This document shows, piece by piece, positions 37,765 through 49,044 of a stretch of DNA of 64,000 nucleotides (the first letter of the stretch is position 1; every line of letters begins with the position of its first letter). The position numbers were made by a program, and so were the translations under genes. Source of the DNA: Clavulina sp. PMI_390. Lineage: Eukaryota; Basidiomycota; Agaricomycetes; Cantharellales; Hydnaceae. The stretch is taken from assembly GCA_015039315.1 (NCBI GenBank), contig WIDE01000091.1, positions 1-64,000 on the forward strand. The letters run 5' to 3'. The notes beneath the pieces are model-generated. The model saw nothing but the letters and a program-made list of their open reading frames with translations. It searched no databases and was not told the origin of the DNA.

Positions 37765-38473
37765 TGACGACAGTTCAGGCTGAGCTTGACAAGGTTTAGG
37801 CACAGATAGTTCATATCTCATTGGAACAGGTTCCCTCCCTTGCTTCCTCGTTCTCATGGACAGGGAGTATTCCCACAAAGCCCGTAGTACTACCACTCTC
37901 CTACTAGTAGCTCTCGCCCACTCATACCGATGTAACACAACCCCATAGACAGACTAGCTAGTGCGTCGTAAGCCCTCGAGGCTCAGATGCGTACTATAAA
38001 TCTGACATCATCATCATCATGGACAGGGAGTAAAAATATTCATCACTTCCTTCCAAGTAATGTACCATGGTGCCGTATTGCACTGCCTGCTATTGCAGCT
38101 ATCGTCCATCCATGCTTTTATGAATAAACCAGTGGTTACTGTTTATCTTTTTCAATCACCCTTTGCCCATCACCATCTTATTATTTCATAACCGGGGCCC
38201 AGGGCAGCTTCGTGGGGAGAAACTTTGTGCGAGTTTCGGGATGTTTACGCCGAGACCACTATTTCCGTCTTGCAAAAGTTGCAATCCACTCCTCACTCAT
38301 TGATCGTCTTTCAAGCCTCTGATACAGATCACTCACACTCTTTCGACACTCCTGAGAAGTTCGAGACTCGAATTGTTTGATGACTCCTACATCTGTGTGA
38401 GGCCAAGGAAGAGTGGTGATTGGCAGCAGAGGCCGTGCTTTTGAATATCCTCGTTACCCTCCTCTCCCTCAAG
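37765..38473. other. intergenic region L9-L10 with short direct repeats
   Basis: No gene. A motif CATGGACAGGGAGTA occurs twice (about 37856-37870 and 38018-38032), the second preceded by a CAT-repeat. No function is suggested. Confidence 0.4.
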
Positions 38474-39963
38474 ATGTTTAGGGCGGCTTCGATGCTTCCA
38501 GTAAACCTCCGAGCATTCTTTCCGTCACCTACTGCGGCTCTGCGCTTACGCCCTAGGGCTTTTGGACGACCAAACATTGCAAAAGGTTTACTATCATATC
38601 CGCTCAATTGTGAGCTTAAGCTTATTTACCCGTTATTCTTTTTCTCTCGTTCAGCTCCTTCAGTGATATTACAGCTACGCTGGAACTCGTCCGTAACGGA
38701 ACCTACCTCAACCGTATCCGGTGGTACCTTGGGTACCCGGGCTGTCGCGCCTGTACGTCACCTAGTCGCTTCCATGATGGTCTAAGCTCCTTTGCCTCAC
38801 TGAAACTTCCTAAACATCATCATCAGACTCTTCCAACCCAATATACCCATCAGCCGAAGCCGGTCCGTCGACATTACCTGGGTCACGTTATCTCTTTTTG
38901 ACGTTTGCTTTCCTGTTAGGTGGGGCAAGTAACTGAGCCACGAGGCGATGAGCCCAGTCCACATCCGCGCTACGATGCCCCGAGCCCAGAGCTTGTTGCA
39001 AAGCTGACTGAGCTTAGCAAAGACGAGGCTGTTGTTGATGAGACAGTCAGAGATAAGGTTCTCCAAGCACTGGTGCGCTTGTTGTTCCGCACCACAGCTC
39101 CTCGCCTGATATTTCTAATGTGATTCTCTTGTTGCCTGTAGGAGATGGCTCCAACAGTCGCAGTCATCCACAATGTACCCCGTCTTCCCATGCGGGAGCA
39201 TGTCGTCAGTTTCCGCCGACTCATCAATGACATCGACAGCTTCCTTGATGAGCCACTTGGACGGATTGATGATGTCCTGCTGTTCCGTTCAGAGATCATA
39301 CAGATCCAACGTGCTCTGTCCTTTGATACGCCTGCTGGCTCCTACTCTAACAGCAACCTCGCGCACTACCACCGAAATCTAGCGCTGGCGTTACACAAGA
39401 ATGAGCAGTATGCCGAAGCGTGTGCGCAAGATGAAGAGGCGCTTGCAATTCGTCGCCGTTGTTACCAGGCTCGACCAGGCGAAGAACGGCCCTTGCTAAC
39501 TCTAACGCTGTACACCTACTCGAAGCACCTCGAGGCCGCTCAGCGATACGACGATGCGCTCAAAGTGGCTCAGGAGCTGCTGCCGATACAGCGGCTCTTG
39601 CATGAATTGGACCCTGTGCAATACAGATCAAGCCTTGCTGACGCATTGAGTCACATTGGTGTCCTATTCAGCTCGACGCAGCGCTTTGAGGACGCCAAAA
39701 CCGCTGAAGAGGAGGCACTAGTGTTCTGGAGAACCATGTACGACGAAGACCCCGAAAGATACCAGTCGGTGCTTATCCACAGTTTGGGTAATTATATTAT
39801 CACTCTGAGAGACTTGGGCCTACCGAAGGAACTGCGAGCAGCTCAAGCTGAGCTTGAAGATCTTCGAGCCCAAACAAGGGAGATCCCCACATCCTCCTCC
39901 CTCCCATTCGACGACCCTACAGCACATTCACCAAGAACAAGAAGTCAGCTGCGACGGTACTAA
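38474..39963 (+). CDS. L10: single-module linker-TPR protein with presequence-like N-terminus
   Basis: Predicted 394 aa. Exons: 38474-38585 (phase-1 end), 38655-38752, 38920-39072 (linker) and 39142-39963 (TPR). The N-terminus is MFRAASMLPVNLRAFF followed by RLRPRAFGRPNIAK, with seven Arg and no acid. Exon 2 has QLRWNSSVTEP (compare QLRWGRSF in L7). The linker is YDAPSPELVAKLTELSKDE. The TPR module starts EMAPTVAVIHNVPR and is closest to L2 (SFLDEPLGRIDDVLLF in both), although they lie 27 kb apart. The C-terminus extends about 25 residues beyond sisters into a Ser/Pro/Arg-rich tail (SLPFDDPTAHSPRTRS). Confidence 0.8.
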
Positions 39964-40820
39964 TCGCAGATTTAGCATGCTCATGACGAACCCCCAATTT
40001 ATTTACTAATAACTCCCTGCATATGGCACCAGCCCCACTCCCATCTTAATGTAAGAACCCCCTTCAAATGAATATGTTGTGTCGCATATTTTACAGTCCC
40101 TCGTAATGAAACATAATCACGCTTCGTGTCGCCAACATTCTGTAGTTTCTTTGTCCTCACTCGGAAGAGGATTAACAGATTATGATATTCGACTTGATTG
40201 ACAGGATTACAGTCATCGCACCGATTGCATCATGCATATTCAGCTCGGGCGCTTACTGCTCGCTCATCCGCCGCCTGTTTTACACTGACGAGTCTAGCAT
40301 CTGCTAAATCAGTTCTGCTCCCCACAACGTAAAGTTCGCCTCCCTGCTCTCCACCATCAGGCCGCTATCGTATCAGCCAAGGTTCAACTCCATCAATCAT
40401 TAATATGCCAAACCCGTGCAGGAGCGCATGCTTGGCATTTTGGACGCTCCAACACTGCCACATCTGCAAAGAAGAAGTCACTTTCAGGCGCCCTGCGCCG
40501 TGATACTGAGGTCTTGGCCAACGAATGATTTCGCTCAATCCCTTTGCTGCGTTCCACGCGAATCCATACACTTCTACAATCATCATGTGGCCCTCGATTA
40601 TGAAAAGCTTGCGTGTTACGTTGTCTTAGTACTGTTACCAGAGAGTTCCCAAATCGGGGAATGACAATTGATCCTCGAGGCTGTTCGTTTACCTTCTGCC
40701 CTCGATTACTCGCGCTCCCTACCTCAAATCCATACGAGGACCTCAGTCTGGGCTTATACAGCAATATTGGAGTTTCAAAGCCTCCTCTTTGGCCTCTAGA
40801 ACATCAGCTATACGACCCAG
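39964..40820. other. intergenic region L10-L11
   Basis: No gene supported. Short open frames occur on both strands around 40393-40764 without motifs. No copy of the presequence exon was found before L11. Confidence 0.4.
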
Positions 40821-42959
40821 ATGAAAAATATAGACCTCTCAACGGTGGAGTCGAGGATGGATGAAGGAGCTTTATCCTCTGTCCAATCATCGTTGGCGAC
40901 CCTCTCAGTTGAAGAGAGCGCTGATTCACACGTAGCTATCCTCAATTTTCGATCGATTCTATGCAGCCATCTTGTCCTCACACAAAGATTTCCCAACGTA
41001 GGTGCTCGGGAGGTGCGAGCCAGCCACTGTTCCCAGCGAGGAGCTGGTTAGGGCGTTAAAGGATCTGGACGCTGACGAGACTCTGGAGAACAGAGTGCTG
41101 AAGGAACAAGTACATTATTTGCTGGTATGAATCTATTTCGCACTTTAGCGACTATCACTGATAGTGACTCCCATCCAACGACCATCAGGAACTCGCCTCG
41201 AGTACATCATTCGTCGAACTCTCTGCTCCTGAAACAATTGAACGCGCAACACAGCTTGTAACCCTTATTGAAAAAATTGCATCCGCCCTTGAAGGCCCAG
41301 GCGATCCCAACCGAAAGCAACATGCTCCTCTCTTCCGTGCGGAAGCCGTTCGTGTTCAGCGGGCCCTTTCGAAGGATACGCCTCTCCATGAACAGTCAAG
41401 CCTCGCTCGACTCCTACTTGCTCAAGCAGATGCGCTGTATAGCCTTCACCGTTTGACAGAGGCTTTGATGCTCCACAAGGAAGCATTAGAAATCCACCGC
41501 GAGGCGTACAGAGTTTCTCCTGGTGCAGGGCGGCCCCTTTTTACTGCAGCCCTGCATTCTTATTCTACCCGTTTGCACAGCAAGAGGCCTTGCAAGGAAG
41601 CTCTTGAAATGATGGAGGAAGCAGTCAAACTGTGGAGGCTTCTCTATGAGCTAGATGGCAGTGTATACCTGCACCCCCTCGCAAACTCACTCTGTATGTT
41701 TGCCGATCAACTCAGCGCTGCACAGCGCTTCCGTGATGCCAAGAGTGCCCAGGAAGAGTGTCTCCCACTCTGCCGGCTCCTCGTCGCTGAAGACCCTGAC
41801 GAGCATCTTTGGGTGCTCAAAGGTGCTTTGGACCAATATATAGACACGCTACGCGATCTCGGTCTGCCAAATGAATATAGAGCTGCTCGAAACCAGCGTA
41901 AAAAAATCTCCGGAACGACGAGTGAAGCTGTGCACCATACCCCACCAACCCCATTTGATAGCCCCTCTCATCAAGCGCCATGTCTTTATCAGTGCACAGA
42001 CCCCACCGAGCAGGACGAATCCGAAATCTTGCCTCAAATCCTCCGCCAACCATATGGCGGACCAAGCCCGGAGCTGGTAGCAGTTCTTAATAATCTGGAG
42101 AATGATGATACGATTCAAGATGGCAAGGTGAAGGAATACATCAAGCACGCTCAGGTGCGTTTCCATTTGAACAGCTCATCTACTCCAGTTTTAGCTGATG
42201 CTCACCGTCACTTATCTTTAGGAACTTATCCCACAGATATTGATAGGCGATTCCTTACCTAGGGATTTATGCAGTCGCGCGATTACCTTCCGTGATCTGC
42301 TTCAGCATATTGACTCTTTCATCTATCGTTCGCCTGAGGAAAAGCGAAAGAAATACACTCTCGTCCTCCGCAAAGAGGCTGTTCATATTCAGCGCACGCT
42401 ATCTAGCGGGACTCCTCTCTCACACCAAGAAAATCTCTCACTCTTACTGCGGAACCTAGCGCTTGAGCTAGCAAATCATGGGCAGTTCTCAGAAGCCTGT
42501 CTGATTGACGAAGAGGCGCTCGTGATTTCTCGCGAGTGTTATCGTGTTCATCCAGGTGCTCATCGACCCCACCTTGCTGCGCTATTTCACACATATGCGA
42601 ACCAGTTGGCTTGCCAAGAACGGTTTACAGAGGCCCTTCCAGTATGGGAGGAAGCGATTGCACTACGGAGGGTGCTGTACAAGCTGGAGCCAGACATGTA
42701 TATGGCTGCGCTTGTCAAGTCGCTCCAAGGCCTCATTGAAATATGCTTCTACCAGCGCCGCTTCAAAGACGCAAGGATTCTCCAGGAGGAAGAGGTATTG
42801 CTGCAACGCACGCTCTACCATAAGGAGCCAAGCCAGTATTATGACGCATTCTTCAACTCTTTGAACTATTATGTCGCTACTCTGGAGGCTTTACACTTGA
42901 CACGAGATGCCAAAGCTGCCCGTGCTGAGCGAGACAAACTCTGGCGACTGAAAAAATAA
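40821..42959 (+). CDS. L11: two-module linker-TPR repeat protein, divergent
   Basis: Predicted 645 aa. Exons: 40821-40931, 41002-41124, 41189-42154, 42222-42959. The N-terminus (MKNIDLSTVESRMDEG) is acidic and quite unlike the basic ones of the single-module genes. Linker 1 is shortened (VPSEELVRALKDLDADET) and lacks Pro-Tyr. Module 1 starts ELASSTSFVELSA and has replaced the otherwise nearly invariant Cys of R-E-C-Y by Ala (IHREAYRVSPG). The inter-module linker has a variant CLYQCTDP and YGGPSPELVAVL. Module 2 starts ELIPQILIGDSLP and ends ERDKLWRLKK, with the last TPR altered (FYQRRFKDARILQEEE). The first donor (GTAGCT) is weak, so the first exon is the least certain part. Confidence 0.75.
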
Positions 42960-43519
42960 AGGTTAATACATTCGTGAGGGACCTTTCCTTTGATTTTCGG
43001 ATTATCTGAAGCTAACATTTTGTCACTCTGATGATTATACAGACTCTATTGAAGGCTTGGTGTTCAGGGTAGAGAAATTTTGCAGTGAATGAATGAAATT
43101 CAACCTCCGCAATCCAATGATGGTGGGACTTTAAGTAGTCTTTGGTTGTTATCCACGAGTTGAGATTGCTAGATTTCATACAGGAGCTATTCATCCGTAC
43201 TCATCAGTATTCACCACCGCTTTTCCCTTATGTTTTCGTCTAGAACGAGAGGGCAGTTGCGTTGCTGAGGGAGCCACCTTTGTAACATGCACATGCAGAC
43301 CTGGCGCGACAGAGTACTGCCTCCGCTTCATTTCAATCTCGGAAATCCTGCTTCGTGGGCTGTACTTGCCTTAACTACTGTAAAACTAAAGCCGTTGAAT
43401 CGGTGCATGCACATGCACTGCCTCACCCCTACCCCGTCACCTCGCCATACATAAACATCAGAGCCAAGTCGCCACCGAAGCCTTCCCCAATACCTCTTTC
43501 GAGCTTTAGCCTCTTCTGA
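42960..43519. promoter_or_regulatory. L11-L12 intergenic region with repeated CATGCACATGCA element
   Basis: Upstream region of L12. The 12-nt word CATGCACATGCA occurs at 43286-43297 and again at about 43406-43417, 120 bp apart and roughly 230 and 110 bp before the L12 start. The word contains the imperfect palindrome GCATGCACATGC and could be a transcription-factor site. No other gene is seen here. Confidence 0.35.
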
Positions 43520-44626
43520 ATGAGCTCCTGCTTGCTTCCTATGCGCCGCTCGCGTAGAACTGCGACCCCATCCTCGACTAAGTCAAGCATGTTACATACA
43601 ATAAAGGTAAGTCAATTCGCTCTAATGACGGGCGTGAGCCTATTCTGCTCTGGAGACGAAAACTTTACTGATATGGTTTCAAAGGAACAAGACGTCCTGC
43701 CGCCCGTCTACGATGATCTCCGGCCGCTCTATGACGCTCCAAGCAAAGAACTAGTGGCCAAGCTGCGCGTTCTCAGCAAAGGTCGAGGTGCCGGTGATGA
43801 GAAGGTAAAAGATAAAGCTAAGCAAGCACTCGTACGCCCTACTCATATCTCCTGCTCAATTCACAGATAGACACTAACGAGCGTTCTCATGCCTTGATAG
43901 GAATTAACTTATAAACTCTCGATTACGGGCGTCGTAACGAACAAGACTCGTGATCAGGCAACCAAGTTCCACACCCTCATCCTCCAGATACAAGAGTCCC
44001 TCAGACAGAAGGATGAAGTACTACTATTTCGGAAAGAGGCGGTTCGATTGCAGCGCGTTCTCTCCTTCGGCGCCCGTCCAGGCTCCACATCTCAAGGAGA
44101 ACTTGCTGTATCGCTCCGTAATCTGGCGATGGCGCTGCATGAGAATGATCAAAACGCCGAAGCGTGCATGTTGGATGAAGAAGCGCTTACCATTCGTCGG
44201 GAGTGCTGTCATGCACGTCCTGGAGACGAGCGGGTTTTGCTTGCCATGATGCTCCACACCTACTCACTCCACCTTGCTGCTGAAGAGCGGTACGAAGATG
44301 CGCTCGAAGCTATTGAGGAAGTGGTGAAGATACGTCGGTTGCTGTATGAGTTTGATCCTGAAGAGTCCATGAAGGGGCTCGCTAATGTGCTCCAAGAGCG
44401 TGGCATTCGTCTCAGTTCAGTGCAGCGGTTTGAAGATGCGAGGGCTTCCGATGAGGAAGCGCTCGCACTCCGGAGAATTCTGTATCAAAAGGACCCCGAA
44501 AAACATCGTGCTTCACTAATCAGGTGCCTAGGAAACTATTGCACTACTCTGAAAGATCTCGGGTTACCCAAGGAAACGAACGCAGTTCTGGCTGAGTGGA
44601 ACGAGCTTCGGAAGGTCGCCGCGTAG
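43520..44626 (+). CDS. L12: single-module linker-TPR protein
   Basis: Predicted 319 aa. Exons: 43520-43606, 43685-43831 (linker), 43901-44626 (TPR). The N-terminus MSSCLLPMRRSRRTATP is basic and may target an organelle. The linker has VLPPVYDDLRPLYDAPSKEL, but its second half reads GRGAGDEKVKDKAKQAL instead of the usual acidic D-E-x-I-T-D-E. The TPR module starts ELTYKLSITGVV rather than EMAPTIS. Its first helix is shortened (QIQESLRQKDEVLLF), and the conserved Cys motif reads IRRECCHARPGDER. The rest follows the family (AEERYEDALEAIEE, LSSVQRFEDARASDEEAL). Confidence 0.8.
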
Positions 44627-45191
44627 ATGTCACCACGATTGCCTCTTCACCCCATACTTTCCCATTGTAACGACAAGAAGACAAAAATTATACCAATTGA
44701 TAAATCAGTCTCTTTCGTCAGGTCTGTTGTTCTTACATGACGAAGACACTCTGGTGCTGTTAGATTGTATTGTATCACACATCTATCAGCTATTGGATGC
44801 GCTGGGCTTTGCTGGTAATGCCCCCAGAGATATTTGAGACCGATGACGTGACTTGAAATTCTGAGAATAATGAGATTTGCAGATATTTAACTAGCCGGCT
44901 CGCTCGAATTGTTAAAGCTGTGTAACCTATGCTCCGTGCAAGTTGTCCCTCGATCGCGCCACGGTTGTCCAAGTTTAGCGCCGGCATCATTTCAAATTAG
45001 TGTGCCCTTGGGGCACGGAGGTTCTGCACTGCCTTCGTCTCTGCTGTCCTCGAGGCTCGCGCACTCCACTATATTGCTGTGAATCATGGACACTGCATGC
45101 TCCTCATTCCCGCTAGATAAATACCCCTATAAAAATTCACCAAAATCACTTCAGTAGCCATCCTCAATCTGCCGTCAGTTTCACCTTGACC
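44627..45191. promoter_or_regulatory. L12-L13 intergenic region with TATA box of L13
   Basis: CTATAAAAA lies at about 45127-45135, 57-65 nt before the L13 start codon, in a pyrimidine-rich context. This is a plausible TATA box and argues that the short L13 first exon is the real 5' end. No gene seen in the rest. Confidence 0.4.
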
Positions 45192-46256
45192 ATGCAAGGG
45201 CGACAAGTCGAGCAAGTGAGTCTGACGACACTTATTCACTGTCCTGTTTCACCACGGGAACTAATCAATACTCGACTATCAATCACCTGATTGCAATATC
45301 AGGCACAAGACCAAGGTCCTCCTCCAGACTATGTCGGTCCAGTTCAACACTATGAGAATCCTCGTCCAGAATTCATTGCAAAGTTGAATGAGCTGAGCCA
45401 AGACGAAGCCGTTGATGACGAAGAAGTAAAAGAGAAACTTCGACGAGCCATTGTGCGTTTTTTCTTGGTCTCTTTAGTGTAACCAATATGTCTTAAGAAC
45501 GTCTATTATCGTTGGTAGGAGATGGCTCCAACAATCTCAATCATGGACTCTGTGCCGCGGGCAGCGCGCGAGCGTGCGGTCGAGTTCCGTGAACTCATCG
45601 ACGATATAGATACCTTCCTCGACGACTCCCTCGAGCGATCGGATGACGTGCTGCTTTTTCGGACAGAAGCTGTCCTTCTCCAACGCGCCTTATCGTCGAA
45701 CGCACGCCCTGGCTCCCAAGCACGTGGCGAACTAGCACGATTCCTCCGAAACCTGACTTTAGCACTCCACAAGAGTGATCGTAACACCGAGGCATGTGCG
45801 TTGGACGCAGAAGCCCTTGCTATACGTCGCGAATGTTACCGTGCCCGCCCTGGTGTGGAGCGTCCCTTGCTCGCCCAAATGCTGCATACGTACTCACAGC
45901 ACCTTCACACTGAAGAGCAATATGAGGATGCTCTCAAATTGTCTGAAGAGGAGGTCAAATTACGGCGGCTACTTTCTGAATTCGATCCAGAAGAAGGGAT
46001 GAAGGGGCTAGCCAACGCACTGCAAGACCTCGGCACACGTTTCAGCTCGGTGCAGCGCTTTGAAGATGCCAAGAATTCGGAGGAAGAGGCTCTGGTGCTT
46101 TGGAGAATCCTTTATAGCGAGGACCCAGAGGCAAATCATTCATCGCTAGTCCAATGCCTGACGAACTACATTGTGTCTTTGACGGACTTGGGCTTGCCAA
46201 AGGAGACGAGAGCGGCTCGGGCTGAACGCGACAAGCTTTCTAAACCTGCAGAGTAG
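45192..46256 (+). CDS. L13: single-module linker-TPR protein, minimal N-terminus
   Basis: Predicted 303 aa, the shortest intact member. Exons: 45192-45215 (8 codons, MQGRQVEQ), 45303-45452 (linker), 45519-46256 (TPR). The protein is essentially one linker plus one module: GPPPDYVGPVQHYENPRPEF, then ELSQDEAVDDEEVKEKLRRAI, then EMAPTISIMDSVPR. All canonical features are kept: LLFRTEAVLLQRAL, ALDAEALAIRRECY, EEQYEDALKLSEEEV, FSSVQRFEDAKNSEEE, LGLPKETRAARAERDKL. It is the best minimal reference for the fold. Confidence 0.85.
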
Positions 46257-47306
46257 ACATAGCCATATCTTTCTGCTTATTTGCACTTCTTCCTCTCAAT
46301 TTATCCAAGCAGCTTTCTCTTCCATCGGAAGGTGCCTTGCTGAGTGTCATTCGTAGTGCCTTGAATCTCACCAGGAAAACCGGTAATTGCATGGTCTTTT
46401 TCCATGTATTCAATTAGTCCGGGCTGATCTGGCGCAAAGGTCACTCCAATTTTACGTATTCCTCATATTGAGTTAATATGCACTTTATCAGATACCCAAT
46501 ACTGGTCGATGCGCAGCACGAGACAAGAAACGAGCTGCTCAACCCAAACAAGAGATGTATAGTCGGCCCTGGAACGAGCAAGCGCTATAACATTGCCTTT
46601 GAGGCGCATTCAAGCAATATATAATTTACATTGATGACAAAAGGGCCCATCTGTTCGCGGTACATGGTCAAGGGCGGGAATATGCAACTATCTTCCTGCG
46701 TTTGCTGTGCGGGCTCGGTAGACACATCACCAAACCAAGCTCTCGCTTCCTATAACAATCCTCCAATGTGCTGTGCTGGAGATATCTCCGATGCTCAACG
46801 TATGAAAGTTAAACCCTGTAGTACTGATAATAAGACATGATACAATAGGCGTTCGTAAGAATGCCATGAGCTGAGCAGACCATCCATTTCAACACCCTTA
46901 AGCCACTAAATACTCGATTCTCTGTCCAGGGGAGGTTTGGCAGCGATTTCTGCTTCTATCAACATTAATTTGTTGATAATTTGATTTGGCTTTGCAGGTG
47001 TATCATACCTGACCTCACACCACCGCTTCACCACACGGCTGCCGTCCTGCATGGCAGTGCATGCCTGATTGACATCGTCCTTGATGCTAACACAGAACTA
47101 CCCAAACCGGGGGGATAATAAAGAATGCACTGCATTCGCTACTAATCACTACTGCTCGGATTCGAGCCTCGACATCGACACCTTGATAGCCGTGAACCAT
47201 CTCCACGGCCCCGCCTCCTTGCCATCCTCCCACTACCCATAAGGCCAAATCTAGGAGCTAGAGTCCGCATAGTACTTCACTACTACTCTAGAACCGGGGT
47301 ATCGAT
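46257..47306. other. intergenic region L13-L14
   Basis: 1.05 kb without a supportable gene. A plus-strand frame at 46631-46840 is Cys-rich (SSCVCCAGS) but has no partner exon or family resemblance; I treat it as chance. Confidence 0.4.
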
Positions 47307-48506
47307 ATGGCAACATCGATATATGACGTATGTCGACGCTGGGTAAACGCAGCAACGCGACATTGGCATGAAGCCCCACCCATGAGGCTACCGTACCAGA
47401 ATTCAACCAACTCGACCCAACCCATGGTCCGCTCACATAAATCAGACGACAAGCAGGACAAACAGAACAAGTGGGTGAGTCGATTATCATCTTTTTGAGC
47501 TTGTCTTACAGGACTGTGCGTTGAACACGTTGCGCCCACGATTCTACCCTCAGTCACACGAGAGCCACGTTCCGCCGCCCAGCTATGACAGCCTTTTTGA
47601 ACCTTTCAAGGCCCCAAGCACAGATTTGCTCGTGAAACTGCATCAGCTGAGCAAAGATGAAAGCATTGATGACGAGGCTGTGAAGGATAGTGTGAAACAA
47701 GCGCTGGTACGCCGATTGTCTCATGTGATCGGTGATGAAAATATCCTAATTTCCTGCAGGCAATGGCCCCAACAGTCTCGTTCGTAGACCCTGTAACTCA
47801 TGAGATGCGTGATCGTGCAATCAGTTTTCGTGAGCTCATTGATGAGATCGATAGCTTCCTGCACGAATCACGCAAAAGAGTGAAGGAGACCCTGCTGTTT
47901 CGAACCGAAATCGTTCGCCTCCAACGCGCACTATCGTTTGGCGCTCGCCAAGATTCCAGATCATCCAGTGACCTCGCACGGTTTGTGCACAATTTGGCGC
48001 ATGCGATGTACAGAAATAATAGGTCTGCTCAGGCGTGTGTGCTGGATGAAGAAGCTCTGGCTATCCATCGCAAATGCTATCACGCACGCCCTGACGAGGA
48101 ACGCTATCTCCTTGCCGCCATCCTACACTACTATTCCGTCCACCTGGATGCAGAAGAGCGCTATTATGAAGCTCTTCAGGTGGTGGAGGAAGAGTTGAAG
48201 ATGCGACGACTCATGTACGAGCTAGAGCCTGACGAGTCTATGCTGTATATTTCTCGAGCACTGCTCAACCGTGGTAATTGGCTCCATCGGTTGCACTTGT
48301 TCGAGGATGCTAAAGCGTCGGAGGAAGAAGCACTTGTGCTGAGGAGGATCCTTTATGAAAAGGACCCGGAAACATATCGCGCTGGCTTCGTCCTTGTCCT
48401 GAATAACCACATCAATACATTGAAGGACTTGAAATTGAAGAAGGAGATGAAGGGGGTACAGGCCGAGCGTGACAAGATTTATGGGCATAGTGAATCATTC
48501 GATTAG
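47307..48506 (+). CDS. L14: single-module linker-TPR protein
   Basis: Predicted 369 aa. Exons: 47307-47474, 47512-47706 (linker), 47760-48506 (TPR). The N-terminus starts MATSIYDVCRRWVNAATRH; its CRRWVNAAT aligns with GRRWISTVT of L15 and GRRWMAGAA of L16, which supports this ATG over the one at 47382. The linker has HVPPPSYDSLFEPFKAPSTDL and DESIDDEAVKDSVKQAL. The module starts AMAPTVSFVDPV, where the usual Glu is Ala. The third TPR is unusual (RALLNRGNWLHRLHLFEDAK). It ends with an extended tail (KIYGHSESFD). The first intron would be only 37 nt, which is short, so that boundary is uncertain. Confidence 0.78.
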
Positions 48507-49044
48507 CTAATGGCCCTGTTGCTACCATCGTTGTTGTATGGCATTCATTCATGTGGGCCCAAGGTCGCCTTTGAGTAGAGGCGTGATTATTAGTGAGTCC
48601 GTCGATCTTGAGCGCAATGATGTATATTATTGTAAATTCAAATAATATTACCACTTCCTTGAGGATCGAGAAAAGATGGGAGAATGTGGCGCTTGCGGCT
48701 TTTGCCGGGTTGTCAACGATCAAACCTGTTTGGTCCATCCTGACGGACTCATCTACACACACTTTCTTGCACAATCCTAACGCATATCCAATCTCTGTAC
48801 CCTACAGCCAATGTTCGCTTGACTATCGAATCTCAAAGCTCCTGTTTCGAGGCGGTGGGACCTCTAACACCGCCTCTGCTCGATTATCCCCTCCCTCAGC
48901 ACTTCTGTGGTGAAGGCTGTCAACCCATTCATATAGACTTCTGACATCGCCTTGGGTCTCTCTCCTACTGCTCTTCAACCTTCCCAAGGAAGCAGCCTGC
49001 CATAATCACTCCAATAACTCTGACAAACTAACTCGATAGCCATA
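48507..49044. other. intergenic region L14-L15, related to the L15-L16 spacer
   Basis: No gene. Segments GCGGCTTTTGCCGG (about 48698) and AACACCGCCTCTGCTCGATT (about 48869) recur in the L15-L16 spacer at about 50447 and 50647 in the same order. The promoters of L15 and L16 are therefore duplicates. Confidence 0.5.

Noticed and set aside
46631..46840. Cys-rich small secreted-protein-like frame
   Set aside because: No signal peptide, no partner exon, no repeated spacing of Cys; probably chance.
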